Assembly: GCA_027531395.1 (NCBI GenBank)
Contig: JAPZRO010000019.1
Coordinates: 1-38,338 of the forward strand
Length of the DNA stretch: 38,338 nt
Direction of reading: 5' to 3'
Origin: Porphyrobacter sp.
GTDB lineage: Bacteria; Pseudomonadota; Alphaproteobacteria; Sphingomonadales; Sphingomonadaceae
Shown: piece by piece, positions 18,872-26,338 of the stretch
Layout of the letters: each line of letters opens with the position of its first letter
How positions within the stretch are numbered: the first letter of the stretch is position 1
Program-made: the position numbers and the translations under genes
The notes under the pieces: model-generated
Told to the model about the DNA's origin: nothing
Database searches by the model: none
What the model saw: the letters and a program-made list of their open reading frames with translations, nothing else

Positions 18872-19119
18872 TCAATACCTTGCTCGACCCGACACTGATC
18901 ATGACCGGCGGGAGCCTGATCGGCCTCGTCGTGATCGCCGCCAGCCTGCTGCGCGCCTGGCAGGGCTGGCTCGATCTCAAGCGGCAGGAGCTTGACCGCA
19001 CCATCGCGCGACCGGCCGCAGAGGAAGGCTCGGGCATCGGCACGGCGCGGATCGAACTCGCTGATCTCAAGGAGCGCATCCGCAAGCTCGAAGCGATCGC
19101 CAGCGGGGTGGAGCTGTGA
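18868..19119 (+). CDS. PspB-like small membrane protein 6 (short form)
   Basis: 83 residues; membrane helix at about 10-29 (LIMTGGSLIGLVVIAASLLR), an amphipathic Trp/Leu/Lys stretch, and only the first half of the module (LKERIRKLEAIASGVEL) at the very C-terminus. In that respect it is the one most like E. coli PspB in size and end. ATGA overlap upstream, GTGA overlap downstream. Confidence 0.78.
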   Translation: MINTLLDPTLIMTGGSLIGLVVIAASLLRAWQGWLDLKRQELDRTIARPAAEEGSGIGTARIELADLKERIRKLEAIASGVEL

Positions 19120-19292
19120 GCAGCGCCACCAACTCCGCCGCGCAGGCCGGCATCGGCCTCGGCAGCGCCATCGCGGTGGCGATCAGCTGGAGCCTGCACA
19201 AGTCGATCATCTGGGCGATCGTCCATGGCTTCTTCGGCTGGTTCTACGTGATCTGGCACGCCTTCACCCGTCCCGGGGGCCTCAGCGGGTAA
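19116..19292 (+). CDS. 58-residue membrane protein, last gene of the psp series
   Basis: Starts at GTG overlapping the previous stop (GTGA) and runs to TAA at 19290-19292. Two hydrophobic segments: Gly/Ala-rich (about 10-24, AGIGLGSAIAVAISW) and aromatic (31-50, IIWAIVHGFFGWFYVIWHAF). No coiled coil. The WxxxxHGFFGWFYxxxH pattern looks constrained. It is too short for many gene callers, but the overlap and reading direction support it. No family recognised. sufE follows after 42 bases with no promoter visible. Confidence 0.65.
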   Translation: MSSATNSAAQAGIGLGSAIAVAISWSLHKSIIWAIVHGFFGWFYVIWHAFTRPGGLSG

Positions 19293-19334
19293 TTGCCTCT
19301 TCCGTTTCGCGTGCGCCCTGCCTAACTGCGGCCC

Positions 19335-19745
19335 ATGCGCACCCTGTCCGACATTCTCGAAGAGTACGAATTCCTCGAAGGCGACGAACGCTACGGGCTC
19401 CTGATCGAGCTCGGCCGCAGCCTCGAACCCATGCCCGACGCGCTCAAGACCGATGCGACGCTGGTGCGCGGCTGTTCGGCCGCGGTGTGGGTCTATCCCG
19501 CCGGCACCGACGCCGACCGCCTGCATTTTCTTGCCGACAGCAATGCCGCGATCACCAAGGGCATCGTCGCGCTGGTGATCGCCGCGGTGCAGGACAAGCC
19601 CGCGGTCGAAGTCGCCGCGATGGATGTCGCCGCCGCGCTCGCTCCGTTCGACCTCAGGAACCAGCTGTCGAGCAACCGCACGCAAGGCGTGCCCAACATG
19701 ATCGCGCTGGTGCAGCAGCACGCCGCGCGGCTGGCTGCCGTCTGA
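19335..19745 (+). CDS. sufE: SufE-family cysteine desulfuration protein
   Basis: SufE accepts persulfide sulfur from the cysteine desulfurase SufS for Fe-S cluster assembly. The 136-residue protein has the family length and the active-site Cys in VRGCSAAVW (C47). The SSNRTQGVPNMI block near the C-terminus is also typical. The rest of the suf operon is not in this window. It could receive read-through from psp. Confidence 0.93.
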   Translation: MRTLSDILEEYEFLEGDERYGLLIELGRSLEPMPDALKTDATLVRGCSAAVWVYPAGTDADRLHFLADSNAAITKGIVALVIAAVQDKPAVEVAAMDVAAALAPFDLRNQLSSNRTQGVPNMIALVQQHAARLAAV

Positions 19746-19757
19746 GAGGATAGGTCA

Positions 19758-20657
19758 ATGTCCGATACCCCTGCCCTGCCCCGCATGCGTTCCTGGCTGT
19801 TTGCCCCCGGCGACAGCGAGAAGAAGATGGGCAAGGCGATTGCCAGCCCCGCCGATATCGCGCTGCTGGACCTTGAGGACTCGGTCGCGCCCGAGAACAA
19901 GCCGGCGGCACGGCTGATGGTGTGCGAGCAGATCAGCGCCTCGGGCAACCGCGCGAGGCTGTGGGTGCGGATCAATCCAGTCAGCACCGCCGACTGCATC
20001 GCCGATCTCGCCGCGATCATCCCGGCGCGCCCCGGCGGGGTGTTCCTGCCCAAGGCGGAAGGCGCGGCGGACATTACCCGCCTGCACCACTATCTGACCG
20101 CGCTGGAAGCCGCGAATGGCATCCCCTTGGGACGCACGCTGATTGCCGCACTGGTCACCGAGACGGCGGCGGCGATGTTCAAGACCGGCGATTATGTCGG
20201 TGACTATCCGGGCAAGGAGCGGCTGGTGGCGATGAGCTGGGGGGCGGAGGATCTCTCCTCGGCGCTCGGCGCACGCGAGCAGCGTGGGCCGGACGGCGAA
20301 TACTCCCACACCTACGAAATGGCGCGCAGCCTGTGCCTGATCGGCGCTTCGGCAGCGGGCGTGGCGGCGATCGAGACGGTGCAGCCGGAGTTCCGCGACC
20401 TCGAAGCGCTGGAGACGCGGGCCCGGCGCGTGCGCGCGCAGGGGTTCCGCGGGATGCTCGCGATCCACCCGGCGCAGGTCGAGCCGATCAACGCGGCCTT
20501 CACCCCGAGCGCCGAGGAACTCGCCCATGCCCGCAGCATCGTGCAGGCCTTTGCCGACCACCCCGGCGCAGGCGTGGTGGCGCTCGACGGCGCGATGCTC
20601 GACCGGCCCCATCTGGTGCTGGCGCAGCGGCTACTGGCCGAAGCGGGCGATAAATAG
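19758..20657 (+). CDS. HpcH/HpaI-type CoA-ester lyase (CitE-like)
   Basis: A 299-residue TIM-barrel protein of the CitE/malyl-CoA lyase group, which cleaves or forms C-C bonds in acyl-CoA esters. FAPGDSEKK (15-23) and DLEDSVAPENK (38-48) are hallmark loops; Mg2+ ligands should be E135 (TET) and D165 (GAEDL), and R71 binds substrate. No CitF or CitD partner is nearby, so it is not a citrate lyase subunit proper; citramalyl- or malyl-CoA lyase are candidates. GAGAGGAT precedes the ATG, 12 bases after sufE. Confidence 0.88.
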   Translation: MSDTPALPRMRSWLFAPGDSEKKMGKAIASPADIALLDLEDSVAPENKPAARLMVCEQISASGNRARLWVRINPVSTADCIADLAAIIPARPGGVFLPKAEGAADITRLHHYLTALEAANGIPLGRTLIAALVTETAAAMFKTGDYVGDYPGKERLVAMSWGAEDLSSALGAREQRGPDGEYSHTYEMARSLCLIGASAAGVAAIETVQPEFRDLEALETRARRVRAQGFRGMLAIHPAQVEPINAAFTPSAEELAHARSIVQAFADHPGAGVVALDGAMLDRPHLVLAQRLLAEAGDK

Positions 20658-20726
20658 GTTAATTCATTTTCCTACTTTAACCGAATTGGTCATTTTCGTG
20701 CGACTCGTAGCCAAGGAGCGCACCAC

Positions 20727-21140
20727 ATGGCCCTCATAGACGTTCTCATCGGCCCCATCGCCTCGATCATCGAAAAGATCATTCCGGACAAGGAAGCGCA
20801 GGCGAAAGCCAAGCTCGAACTGATCGCGCTGCAGGGCACGCAGGAAATGCAGATGCTCGAAACGCAGCTTCAGGCGATCATCGCCGAGGCCAATTCGAGC
20901 GACCCCTGGACCAGCCGCGCCCGGCCGAGCTTTCTCTATGTCATGTACATCCTGCTGCTCGCCGCGCTGCCGATGGGGGTGCTGAGCGCCTTCAACCCGG
21001 TGGCCGCGAGCGATATCGCGGCGGGCATGAACGCCTATCTGACCGGCCTGCCCGAACCGCTCTATGCCCTCTTCGGCACCGGCTACCTCGGCTACACGGC
21101 GGCGCGTCAGTGGGGCAAGGTCAAGGGCGTGGATCGTTAG
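20727..21140 (+). CDS. GTA-type 3TM holin-like protein
   Basis: 137 residues resembling the three-helix holins found in gene transfer agent clusters. An N-terminal amphipathic/coiled portion (1-57) precedes the family motif DPWTSRARPS (59-68), then hydrophobic helices at about 69-89 and 112-125. AAGGAG lies before the ATG. No capsid, terminase, portal or endolysin gene is near, so it is a stand-alone copy. Holins make holes in the inner membrane for lysis; whether this one serves a GTA elsewhere or a different role is unknown. Confidence 0.8.
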   Translation: MALIDVLIGPIASIIEKIIPDKEAQAKAKLELIALQGTQEMQMLETQLQAIIAEANSSDPWTSRARPSFLYVMYILLLAALPMGVLSAFNPVAASDIAAGMNAYLTGLPEPLYALFGTGYLGYTAARQWGKVKGVDR

Positions 21141-21184
21141 GGAACACCCTTCCCCGTCCCTCCCCTTCCCGCTAAGCCGCCCGC

Positions 21185-21625
21185 ATGAGCAACCTCGTCT
21201 ACGTCCTCAACGGCCCCAACCTCAATCTCCTCGGCACGCGCGAGCCGGAGATCTACGGCACCACCACGCTCGACGATATTGCCGGAATGCTCGAAGACCG
21301 CGCCCGCGAACTCGGGCTCGAGATCGAGATGCGCCAGACCAATCACGAAGGGATGCTGGTCGACTGGCTGCACGAAGCCCAGGCCGAGGGTGCGCGGGCG
21401 GTGCTACTCAATGCGGCGGCCTATACCCACACCTCGATCGCGCTGCTCGACGCGATCAAGGCGATCCGCACGCCGGTGATCGAGGTGCACCTGTCCGACC
21501 CCAAGACCCGCGAGCCCTTCCGCCACCTGTCCTATGTCGGCATGGGCGCGGCCATGACGGTCGAGGGCCACGGCGCACGCTCCTATCTTATCGCACTGGA
21601 AGCCGTAGCGTCCGGTCAGGTGTGA
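21185..21625 (+). CDS. aroQ: Type II 3-dehydroquinate dehydratase
   Basis: Third step of the shikimate pathway, 3-dehydroquinate to 3-dehydroshikimate. The 146-residue protein has NGPNLNLLGTREPEIYG with catalytic Y24, N76 in LLNAAAYTH and H102 in VHLSDPKTRE. The length is standard for the dodecameric type II enzyme. It precedes accB-accC, a common alphaproteobacterial order. Confidence 0.97.
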   Translation: MSNLVYVLNGPNLNLLGTREPEIYGTTTLDDIAGMLEDRARELGLEIEMRQTNHEGMLVDWLHEAQAEGARAVLLNAAAYTHTSIALLDAIKAIRTPVIEVHLSDPKTREPFRHLSYVGMGAAMTVEGHGARSYLIALEAVASGQV

Positions 21626-21731
21626 TCCGTCACCGGACTTTCACATTTTCCCGTCCTTGCCACTTGCCAGCCGCAATTCGCGGCAATAGTCCCCCGCGTC
21701 ACACGGGCGTTTCACAAAACAAGGGACTTAC

Positions 21732-22247
21732 ATGGCAAACGACGCTGGCCAATCCGGCAAGGCAAACGGGCGCAAGTCGGGCATGAACATCGACACCGCG
21801 CTGGTGCGCGAGCTCGCTGAACTGCTCAACGAAACCGGCCTCACCGAGATCGAGGTCGAGGATGACGACCGCAAGATCCGCGTTTCGCGTGGGAGCGTGG
21901 CTGCGGCCGCGCCAGTCTATGCCGCCGCGCCTGCGCCTGCCGCTGCCGCTCCGGCCCCTGCTGCCGCAGCGCCTGCTCCGGCCGAACCGGCGCCGGCCGC
22001 TGGCCCCGATCTCAAGAACGCGGTCAAGTCGCCGATGGTCGGCACCTGCTATCTCGCGCCGGAACCGGGCGCGGCGAACTTCATCGCGGTCGGCAAGCCC
22101 GTGAAGGAAGGCGACACCCTGCTGATCGTCGAGGCGATGAAGGTGATGAACCCGATCACCGCGCCCCGCTCCGGCACGGTCAGCGCGATCCTGATCGAGA
22201 ACGCCCAGCCGGTCGAATTCGACCAGCCGCTGGTGGTGATCTCCTAA
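21732..22247 (+). CDS. accB: Biotin carboxyl carrier protein of acetyl-CoA carboxylase
   Basis: Carries biotin between the biotin carboxylase and carboxyltransferase halves of acetyl-CoA carboxylase. 171 residues: an N-terminal dimerisation part, an Ala/Pro swinging linker (about 57-93) and the biotinyl domain with EAMKVMN (biotinylated K137). ATG 21732 has AAGGGA upstream; an internal ATG at 21783 is less likely. In the 106-base gap before it, TTGCCA (21664) with a 17-base spacer to TAGTCC is a weak promoter candidate. Confidence 0.97.
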   Translation: MANDAGQSGKANGRKSGMNIDTALVRELAELLNETGLTEIEVEDDDRKIRVSRGSVAAAAPVYAAAPAPAAAAPAPAAAAPAPAEPAPAAGPDLKNAVKSPMVGTCYLAPEPGAANFIAVGKPVKEGDTLLIVEAMKVMNPITAPRSGTVSAILIENAQPVEFDQPLVVIS

Positions 22248-22251
22248 GATC

Positions 22252-23601
22252 ATGGGCATCAAACGCATCCTGATCGCCAATCGCGGCGAGATCGCGCTGC
22301 GCATCCACCGCGCGGCGCATGAAATGGGGATCGAGACGGTCGCGGTGCACTCTACCGCCGATGCCGACGCGATGCATGTGCGGCTTGCCGATCATGCCGT
22401 GTGCATCGGCCCGCCGCCCGCGAGCGAATCCTATCTCAACATCGCCAACATCATCTCGGCGGCGGAAATCGCCCAGTGCGACGCGATCCACCCGGGCTAC
22501 GGCTTTCTCTCGGAGAACGCCAGATTCGCCGACATCGTCGAAGCGCACGACATCATCTGGATCGGCCCCAAGCCCGAGCACATCCGCACGATGGGCGACA
22601 AGGTCGAGGCCAAGCGCACCGCAGGCGCGCTCGGCCTGCCGCTGGTGCCGGGCTCTGACGGAGCGGTCAGCGATTTCGACGAGGCACGCCGGATCGCCAA
22701 GGACATCGGCTACCCCGTGATCATCAAGGCCGCATCGGGCGGCGGCGGGCGCGGCATGAAGGTGTGCGAGAGCGAGGACAAGCTCGAAACCCTGATGCAG
22801 CAGGCCGGCAGCGAGGCGAAGGCCGCGTTCGGCGACGCGACCGTCTATATCGAGAAATACCTCGGCAACCCGCGCCACATCGAATTCCAGGTGTTCGGCG
22901 ACGGCAATGGCGGCGCGATCCATCTGGGCGAGCGCGACTGTTCGCTCCAGCGGCGTCACCAGAAGGTGCTGGAGGAAGCCCCCTCCCCCGTCATCTCGAC
23001 CGAGGAACGGATGCGCATGGGCGAGGTCTGCGCGCAGGCCATGCGCGACATGGGCTATCGCGGCGCGGGGACGATCGAGTTCCTGTGGGAGAACGGCGAG
23101 TTCTACTTCATCGAGATGAACACCCGCCTGCAGGTGGAGCATCCGGTGACCGAGCTGATCACCGGGGTCGATCTGGTGCGCGAGCAGATACGCATCGCCG
23201 AGGGCCGTCCGCTCTCGGTTCGCCAAGAAGAACTCGAATTCCACGGCCATGCGATCGAGTGCCGCATCAACGCCGAAGACCCATTCAACTTCGCGCCCTC
23301 GCCGGGCCTCGTGACCTATTATCACGCTGCCGGCGGGATGCATGTGCGGGTCGATTCAGGGCTTTACGCGGGCTACAAGATCCCGCCCTACTACGACTCC
23401 ATGATCGCAAAGCTGATCGTCTACGGGCGCACCCGCGAAGGCTGCATCATGCGTCTGCGCCGCGCGCTGGAGGAAATGGTGGTCGAGGGTGTGAAGACTA
23501 ACATCCCGCTCCATCAGGAACTGCTGCGGCAGGATGACGTGCTGAACGGCGACTATTCGATCAAGTGGCTCGAGAAGTGGCTTGAGGAGCGCGAGGTCTG
23601 A
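22252..23601 (+). CDS. accC: Acetyl-CoA carboxylase, biotin carboxylase subunit
   Basis: ATP-dependent carboxylation of biotin on AccB, first half-reaction of fatty-acid synthesis. The 449-residue protein has the biotin carboxylase N-domain ([15 protein letters not shown]), the ATP-grasp glycine loop GGGGRGMK (163-170), [33 protein letters not shown], and the C-terminal domain with ECRINAEDP. Length and order are normal. It starts four bases after accB, so the two are co-translated. Confidence 0.98.
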   Translation: MGIKRILIANRGEIALRIHRAAHEMGIETVAVHSTADADAMHVRLADHAVCIGPPPASESYLNIANIISAAEIAQCDAIHPGYGFLSENARFADIVEAHDIIWIGPKPEHIRTMGDKVEAKRTAGALGLPLVPGSDGAVSDFDEARRIAKDIGYPVIIKAASGGGGRGMKVCESEDKLETLMQQAGSEAKAAFGDATVYIEKYLGNPRHIEFQVFGDGNGGAIHLGERDCSLQRRHQKVLEEAPSPVISTEERMRMGEVCAQAMRDMGYRGAGTIEFLWENGEFYFIEMNTRLQVEHPVTELITGVDLVREQIRIAEGRPLSVRQEELEFHGHAIECRINAEDPFNFAPSPGLVTYYHAAGGMHVRVDSGLYAGYKIPPYYDSMIAKLIVYGRTREGCIMRLRRALEEMVVEGVKTNIPLHQELLRQDDVLNGDYSIKWLEKWLEEREV

Positions 23602-23619
23602 TCGCGCACCAGCCCTGAC

Positions 23620-23640
23620 CAGTGCAATAATGCTGCACTG
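23620..23640. repeat. Inverted repeat downstream of accC
   Basis: CAGTGCA and TGCACTG form a perfect 7-bp inverted repeat around a 7-base loop, 18 bases after the accC stop. There is no T-run. It may be part of a double-hairpin transcript end with the stem at 23663. Confidence 0.4.
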
Positions 23641-23662
23641 CAACAGAAATCGACACCAGCGA

Positions 23663-23694
23663 CGGGTGGAAGGGTTGGACCCTTCCGCCCGTTT
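23663..23694 (+). terminator. Probable terminator of the aroQ-accB-accC unit
   Basis: A 13-bp stem (CGGGTGGAAGGGT / ACCCTTCCGCCCG, one G-T pair) with a three-base loop, followed by TTT. The stem is very strong, the T-run short. The remaining gap to 23830 shows no convincing promoter. Confidence 0.7.
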
Positions 23695-23830
23695 GCATAT
23701 GGATGGGCCCGCCTCCCCACCGAGAACGGTTATGCCGCGCTTCAGCGACATGATTTGACGCGATTTTGCCCTGCAGTCCGGCTATCATGGCGCCGGGATT
23801 GCGCTGCGCGTTTGCGCGAAGGAGTGTTGG

Positions 23831-25141
23831 ATGAGCCGCAAGACCCAGATTGTCGTCGTTGGCGGAGGCGCGGGCGGGCTTGAGCTGGTCCGGCGGCTGG
23901 GTGCCAAATACGGCCGCAAGCGGCACGACATCATCCTCGTCGACAAGAACCTCAGCCACATCTGGAAGCCGCTGCTGCACGAGGTCGCCGCCGGTTCGCT
24001 TGATGCCAATCTCGACGAGGTGGGCTACCGCGGGCATTGCTACCGCTGGGGCTACCGCTTCTTCCAGGGCAGCCTCGAAAGCATCGACCGTGCGGCCAAA
24101 ACGATCAGCCTTGCCCCCGTGAAGGACGAGGACGGCACTGAGCTGATCGCGGGCCACACCATCCGCTATGACATTCTGGCTCTCGCGATCGGCTCGGTCT
24201 CCAACGACTTCGGCGTGAAGGGGGTAAAGGAGCACTGCCTCTACCTCGATTCGCGCGAACAGGCCGACCGTTTCCGCACCCGTCTGCTCAACCACTGCCT
24301 GCGCGTCAGCCGGGCGATGATGAAGGACCCGACCGCCAACGAGCAGGTGCGCGTCGCCATCGTCGGTGGCGGCGCGACCGGGGTGGAGCTGGCCGCCGAG
24401 CTCTACAATGCGGCCGGCGCGCTGCGGCACTACGGCCTTGAGGTGTTCGACGAGAGCCGGATGCACGTCACCCTGCTCGAAGCCGGCCCGCGAATCCTGC
24501 CCGCCCTGCCCGACAAGCTCGCCGCTGCGGCGACCTACGAACTCGGGCAGCTCGGGGTGCAGGTGCGGCCCGCCACGCAGGTGATCGAGGCCCGCCCGCG
24601 CCAGCTGATCACCAAGACCGACGAAGTGATCGAGGCCGATCTGATCGTCTGGGCGGCCGGCGTGAAGGGTGCGGATTTCATCTCCGGCCTCGGGCTCGAA
24701 ACCAATCCGAGGAACCAGATCCTCGTCACCGACACGCTCCAGACCACGGTCGATCCCGATATCTTCGCCTTCGGCGATTGCGCCAGCTACACCCCGCCAG
24801 GCGAGGATCGTCCGATCCCCCCGCGCGCGCAGGCCGCGCACCAGATGGCCGAGGTGGTGTTCGCCAACATCGTGCGGATGCAGCAGGGCAAGTCGCTGAA
24901 ACATTTCATCTATTACGATAAGGGTTCGCTGGTCTCGCTGTCGCGCTTCTCGACCGTGGGGAGCCTGATGGGCAACCTCATCGGCGGGAGCATGGCCATT
25001 GAAGGGCGGCTGGCGCGGTTCATCTACACCTCGCTCTACCGCCTCCACCTGATCGGCATCCACGGCTGGATCAAGGCGACCTTCCTGATGATGATCGGTC
25101 GGGTGAACCGCATCGTGCGGCCACGACTCAAGCTGCATTGA
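23831..25141 (+). CDS. Type II NADH:quinone oxidoreductase (NDH-2)
   Basis: A 436-residue single-subunit flavoprotein that passes electrons from NADH to quinone without pumping protons. FAD-binding VVVGGGAGGLELV is at 8-20, the NAD(P)H-binding IVGGGATGVELAAE at 177-190, FAFGDCASY further on, and the quinone-site AQAAHQ motif follows. The C-terminal ~60 residues are basic and amphipathic, fitting peripheral membrane binding. AAGGAG precedes the ATG. A flavin-dependent relative with another donor is possible. Confidence 0.92.
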   Translation: MSRKTQIVVVGGGAGGLELVRRLGAKYGRKRHDIILVDKNLSHIWKPLLHEVAAGSLDANLDEVGYRGHCYRWGYRFFQGSLESIDRAAKTISLAPVKDEDGTELIAGHTIRYDILALAIGSVSNDFGVKGVKEHCLYLDSREQADRFRTRLLNHCLRVSRAMMKDPTANEQVRVAIVGGGATGVELAAELYNAAGALRHYGLEVFDESRMHVTLLEAGPRILPALPDKLAAAATYELGQLGVQVRPATQVIEARPRQLITKTDEVIEADLIVWAAGVKGADFISGLGLETNPRNQILVTDTLQTTVDPDIFAFGDCASYTPPGEDRPIPPRAQAAHQMAEVVFANIVRMQQGKSLKHFIYYDKGSLVSLSRFSTVGSLMGNLIGGSMAIEGRLARFIYTSLYRLHLIGIHGWIKATFLMMIGRVNRIVRPRLKLH

Positions 25142-25183
25142 GAAAGCCACCCAGCGGGCAGCGTCAGGCCGCCTGCCCCGGGC

Positions 25184-25579
25184 CTATTCCGACTGGTGCT
25201 TGGCCACTGCGGACGCGATGCAGTCCTTGGCGCGGGTCTGGATCGCCTTGGGTTGATCCTTGGCCATCAGCGCCGCGCGCTCGCGGTTGACGCGATCATG
25301 CTGCTCGCCGGCACCCGGCGGAACCGCGTAGGCATTGTGATGCCACGCAGCAGCCAGCGCGGCCTGCCCGGCCAGTTCGCGATCTTCGGGCAAGGTGCCG
25401 CCCGCCATCAGATAGGTAAAGGCGCTGATATCGACCGCGCAGGCGAGATGCTCCGCCTCCGACATGGCATCGAAAGGCTTGGCGCCAGCCGGTTCGGAGC
25501 CTGCGTTGTCGGAACACGCCGTAATGCCCGTCGCCGCTGCGATCAGGGCGATGACGGCAGAAGGTCCCCTACCCCTCAC
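25184..25579 (-). CDS. Small predicted lipoprotein, unknown function
   Basis: From GTG 25579 (overlapping the lrp stop, GTGA) the product is 131 residues. The N-terminus is a lipoprotein signal (SAVIALIAAATGITAC) with lipobox ITAC and the Cys at about residue 22. The mature part is helical with two more Cys and contains SEAEHLACAVDISAFTYLM. No family recognised. In-frame sequence upstream of 25579 is the shadow of lrp. The overlap implies coupling to lrp, an odd pairing. Confidence 0.68.
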   Translation of the reverse strand: MRGRGPSAVIALIAAATGITACSDNAGSEPAGAKPFDAMSEAEHLACAVDISAFTYLMAGGTLPEDRELAGQAALAAAWHHNAYAVPPGAGEQHDRVNRERAALMAKDQPKAIQTRAKDCIASAVAKHQSE

Positions 25580-26037
25580 AGCGGGACGCCGGGTTCCTGC
25601 TTGGCGGTGCGGATCGTCAGAGACGTTTTCACACTCTCCACATTGGGCGCAGGCGTCAGCTTGCCGGTCAGGAATTCCTGGAAGCTCTGCAGGTCCTTGC
25701 TGACGATCTTGAGTATGAAGTCGATCTCGCCATTGAGCATGTGGCACTCGCGCACCTCGGGCAGCGCGCGCATATGCTCCTCGAATTCGCGCAAGGAACT
25801 TTCGGCCTGGCTCTTGAGGCTGACCATCGCGAAGACCGTGATCGCAAAGCCGAGCTTGGAGGGATCGAGATCGGCGTGATAGCCGCGGATCACCCCGTCC
25901 TCTTCCAGCCCGCGAACGCGGCGCAAGCACGGCGGCGCCGTCAGCCCGACGCGCTGCGCCAGCTCGACATTGGTCACGCGGCCTTCCGCCTGCAGTTCCG
26001 CCAGCAGCCGGCGGTCGATATCATCCAGATTGGCCAC
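25576..26037 (-). CDS. Lrp/AsnC-family transcriptional regulator
   Basis: 153 residues: an N-terminal winged HTH (DDIDRRLLAELQAEGRVTNVELAQRVGL) and a C-terminal RAM/ACT-like ligand domain with VRECHMLNGEIDFILKIV. The length is standard. Such regulators respond to amino acids and often control themselves; an AT-rich palindrome lies about 100 bases upstream. The ligand cannot be predicted. Confidence 0.94.
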   Translation of the reverse strand: MANLDDIDRRLLAELQAEGRVTNVELAQRVGLTAPPCLRRVRGLEEDGVIRGYHADLDPSKLGFAITVFAMVSLKSQAESSLREFEEHMRALPEVRECHMLNGEIDFILKIVSKDLQSFQEFLTGKLTPAPNVESVKTSLTIRTAKQEPGVPL

Positions 26038-26138
26038 TCTGCTAAAGCTCCCTGCCGGCCCGCACGTTCACTCCACGGCAACGCCGCGCGCCCTATGATC
26101 CCAGAAGTAAGAAGAGGCGCGCCGGATGGCTCGCTTCG

Positions 26139-26151
26139 CTAATATTATTAG
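26139..26151. promoter_or_regulatory. AT-rich palindrome, candidate Lrp operator
   Basis: CTAATATTATTAG is a perfect 6+1+6 palindrome in the divergent gap between lrp and the kinase-like gene, striking against the high-GC background. Lrp proteins bind AT-rich palindromes of about this size. Autoregulation is an inference; nothing else is evident in 26038-26338. Confidence 0.4.
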
Positions 26152-26338
26152 GTCTGCCAGCAATTGTCCCGCTTTGCAACGCACCTTGCGCGTCAGACTG
26201 TGACAATCGCGTCGTCCTGTTAGAAGATCGCATTCTGTTGGCGCTACGCACTGGCGGGCGGAGGCGAAATCCGCCACCGATTCGAGCAGCGCGGTGCCGG
26301 TCGGACCAGTGTCCGGGCCAAATTTCGGGAGTCCCTGC

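Noticed and set aside
20727..21140. Holin as sign of a prophage
   Set aside because: No capsid, tail, terminase, integrase or repressor gene lies within the window, and flanking genes are housekeeping metabolism.
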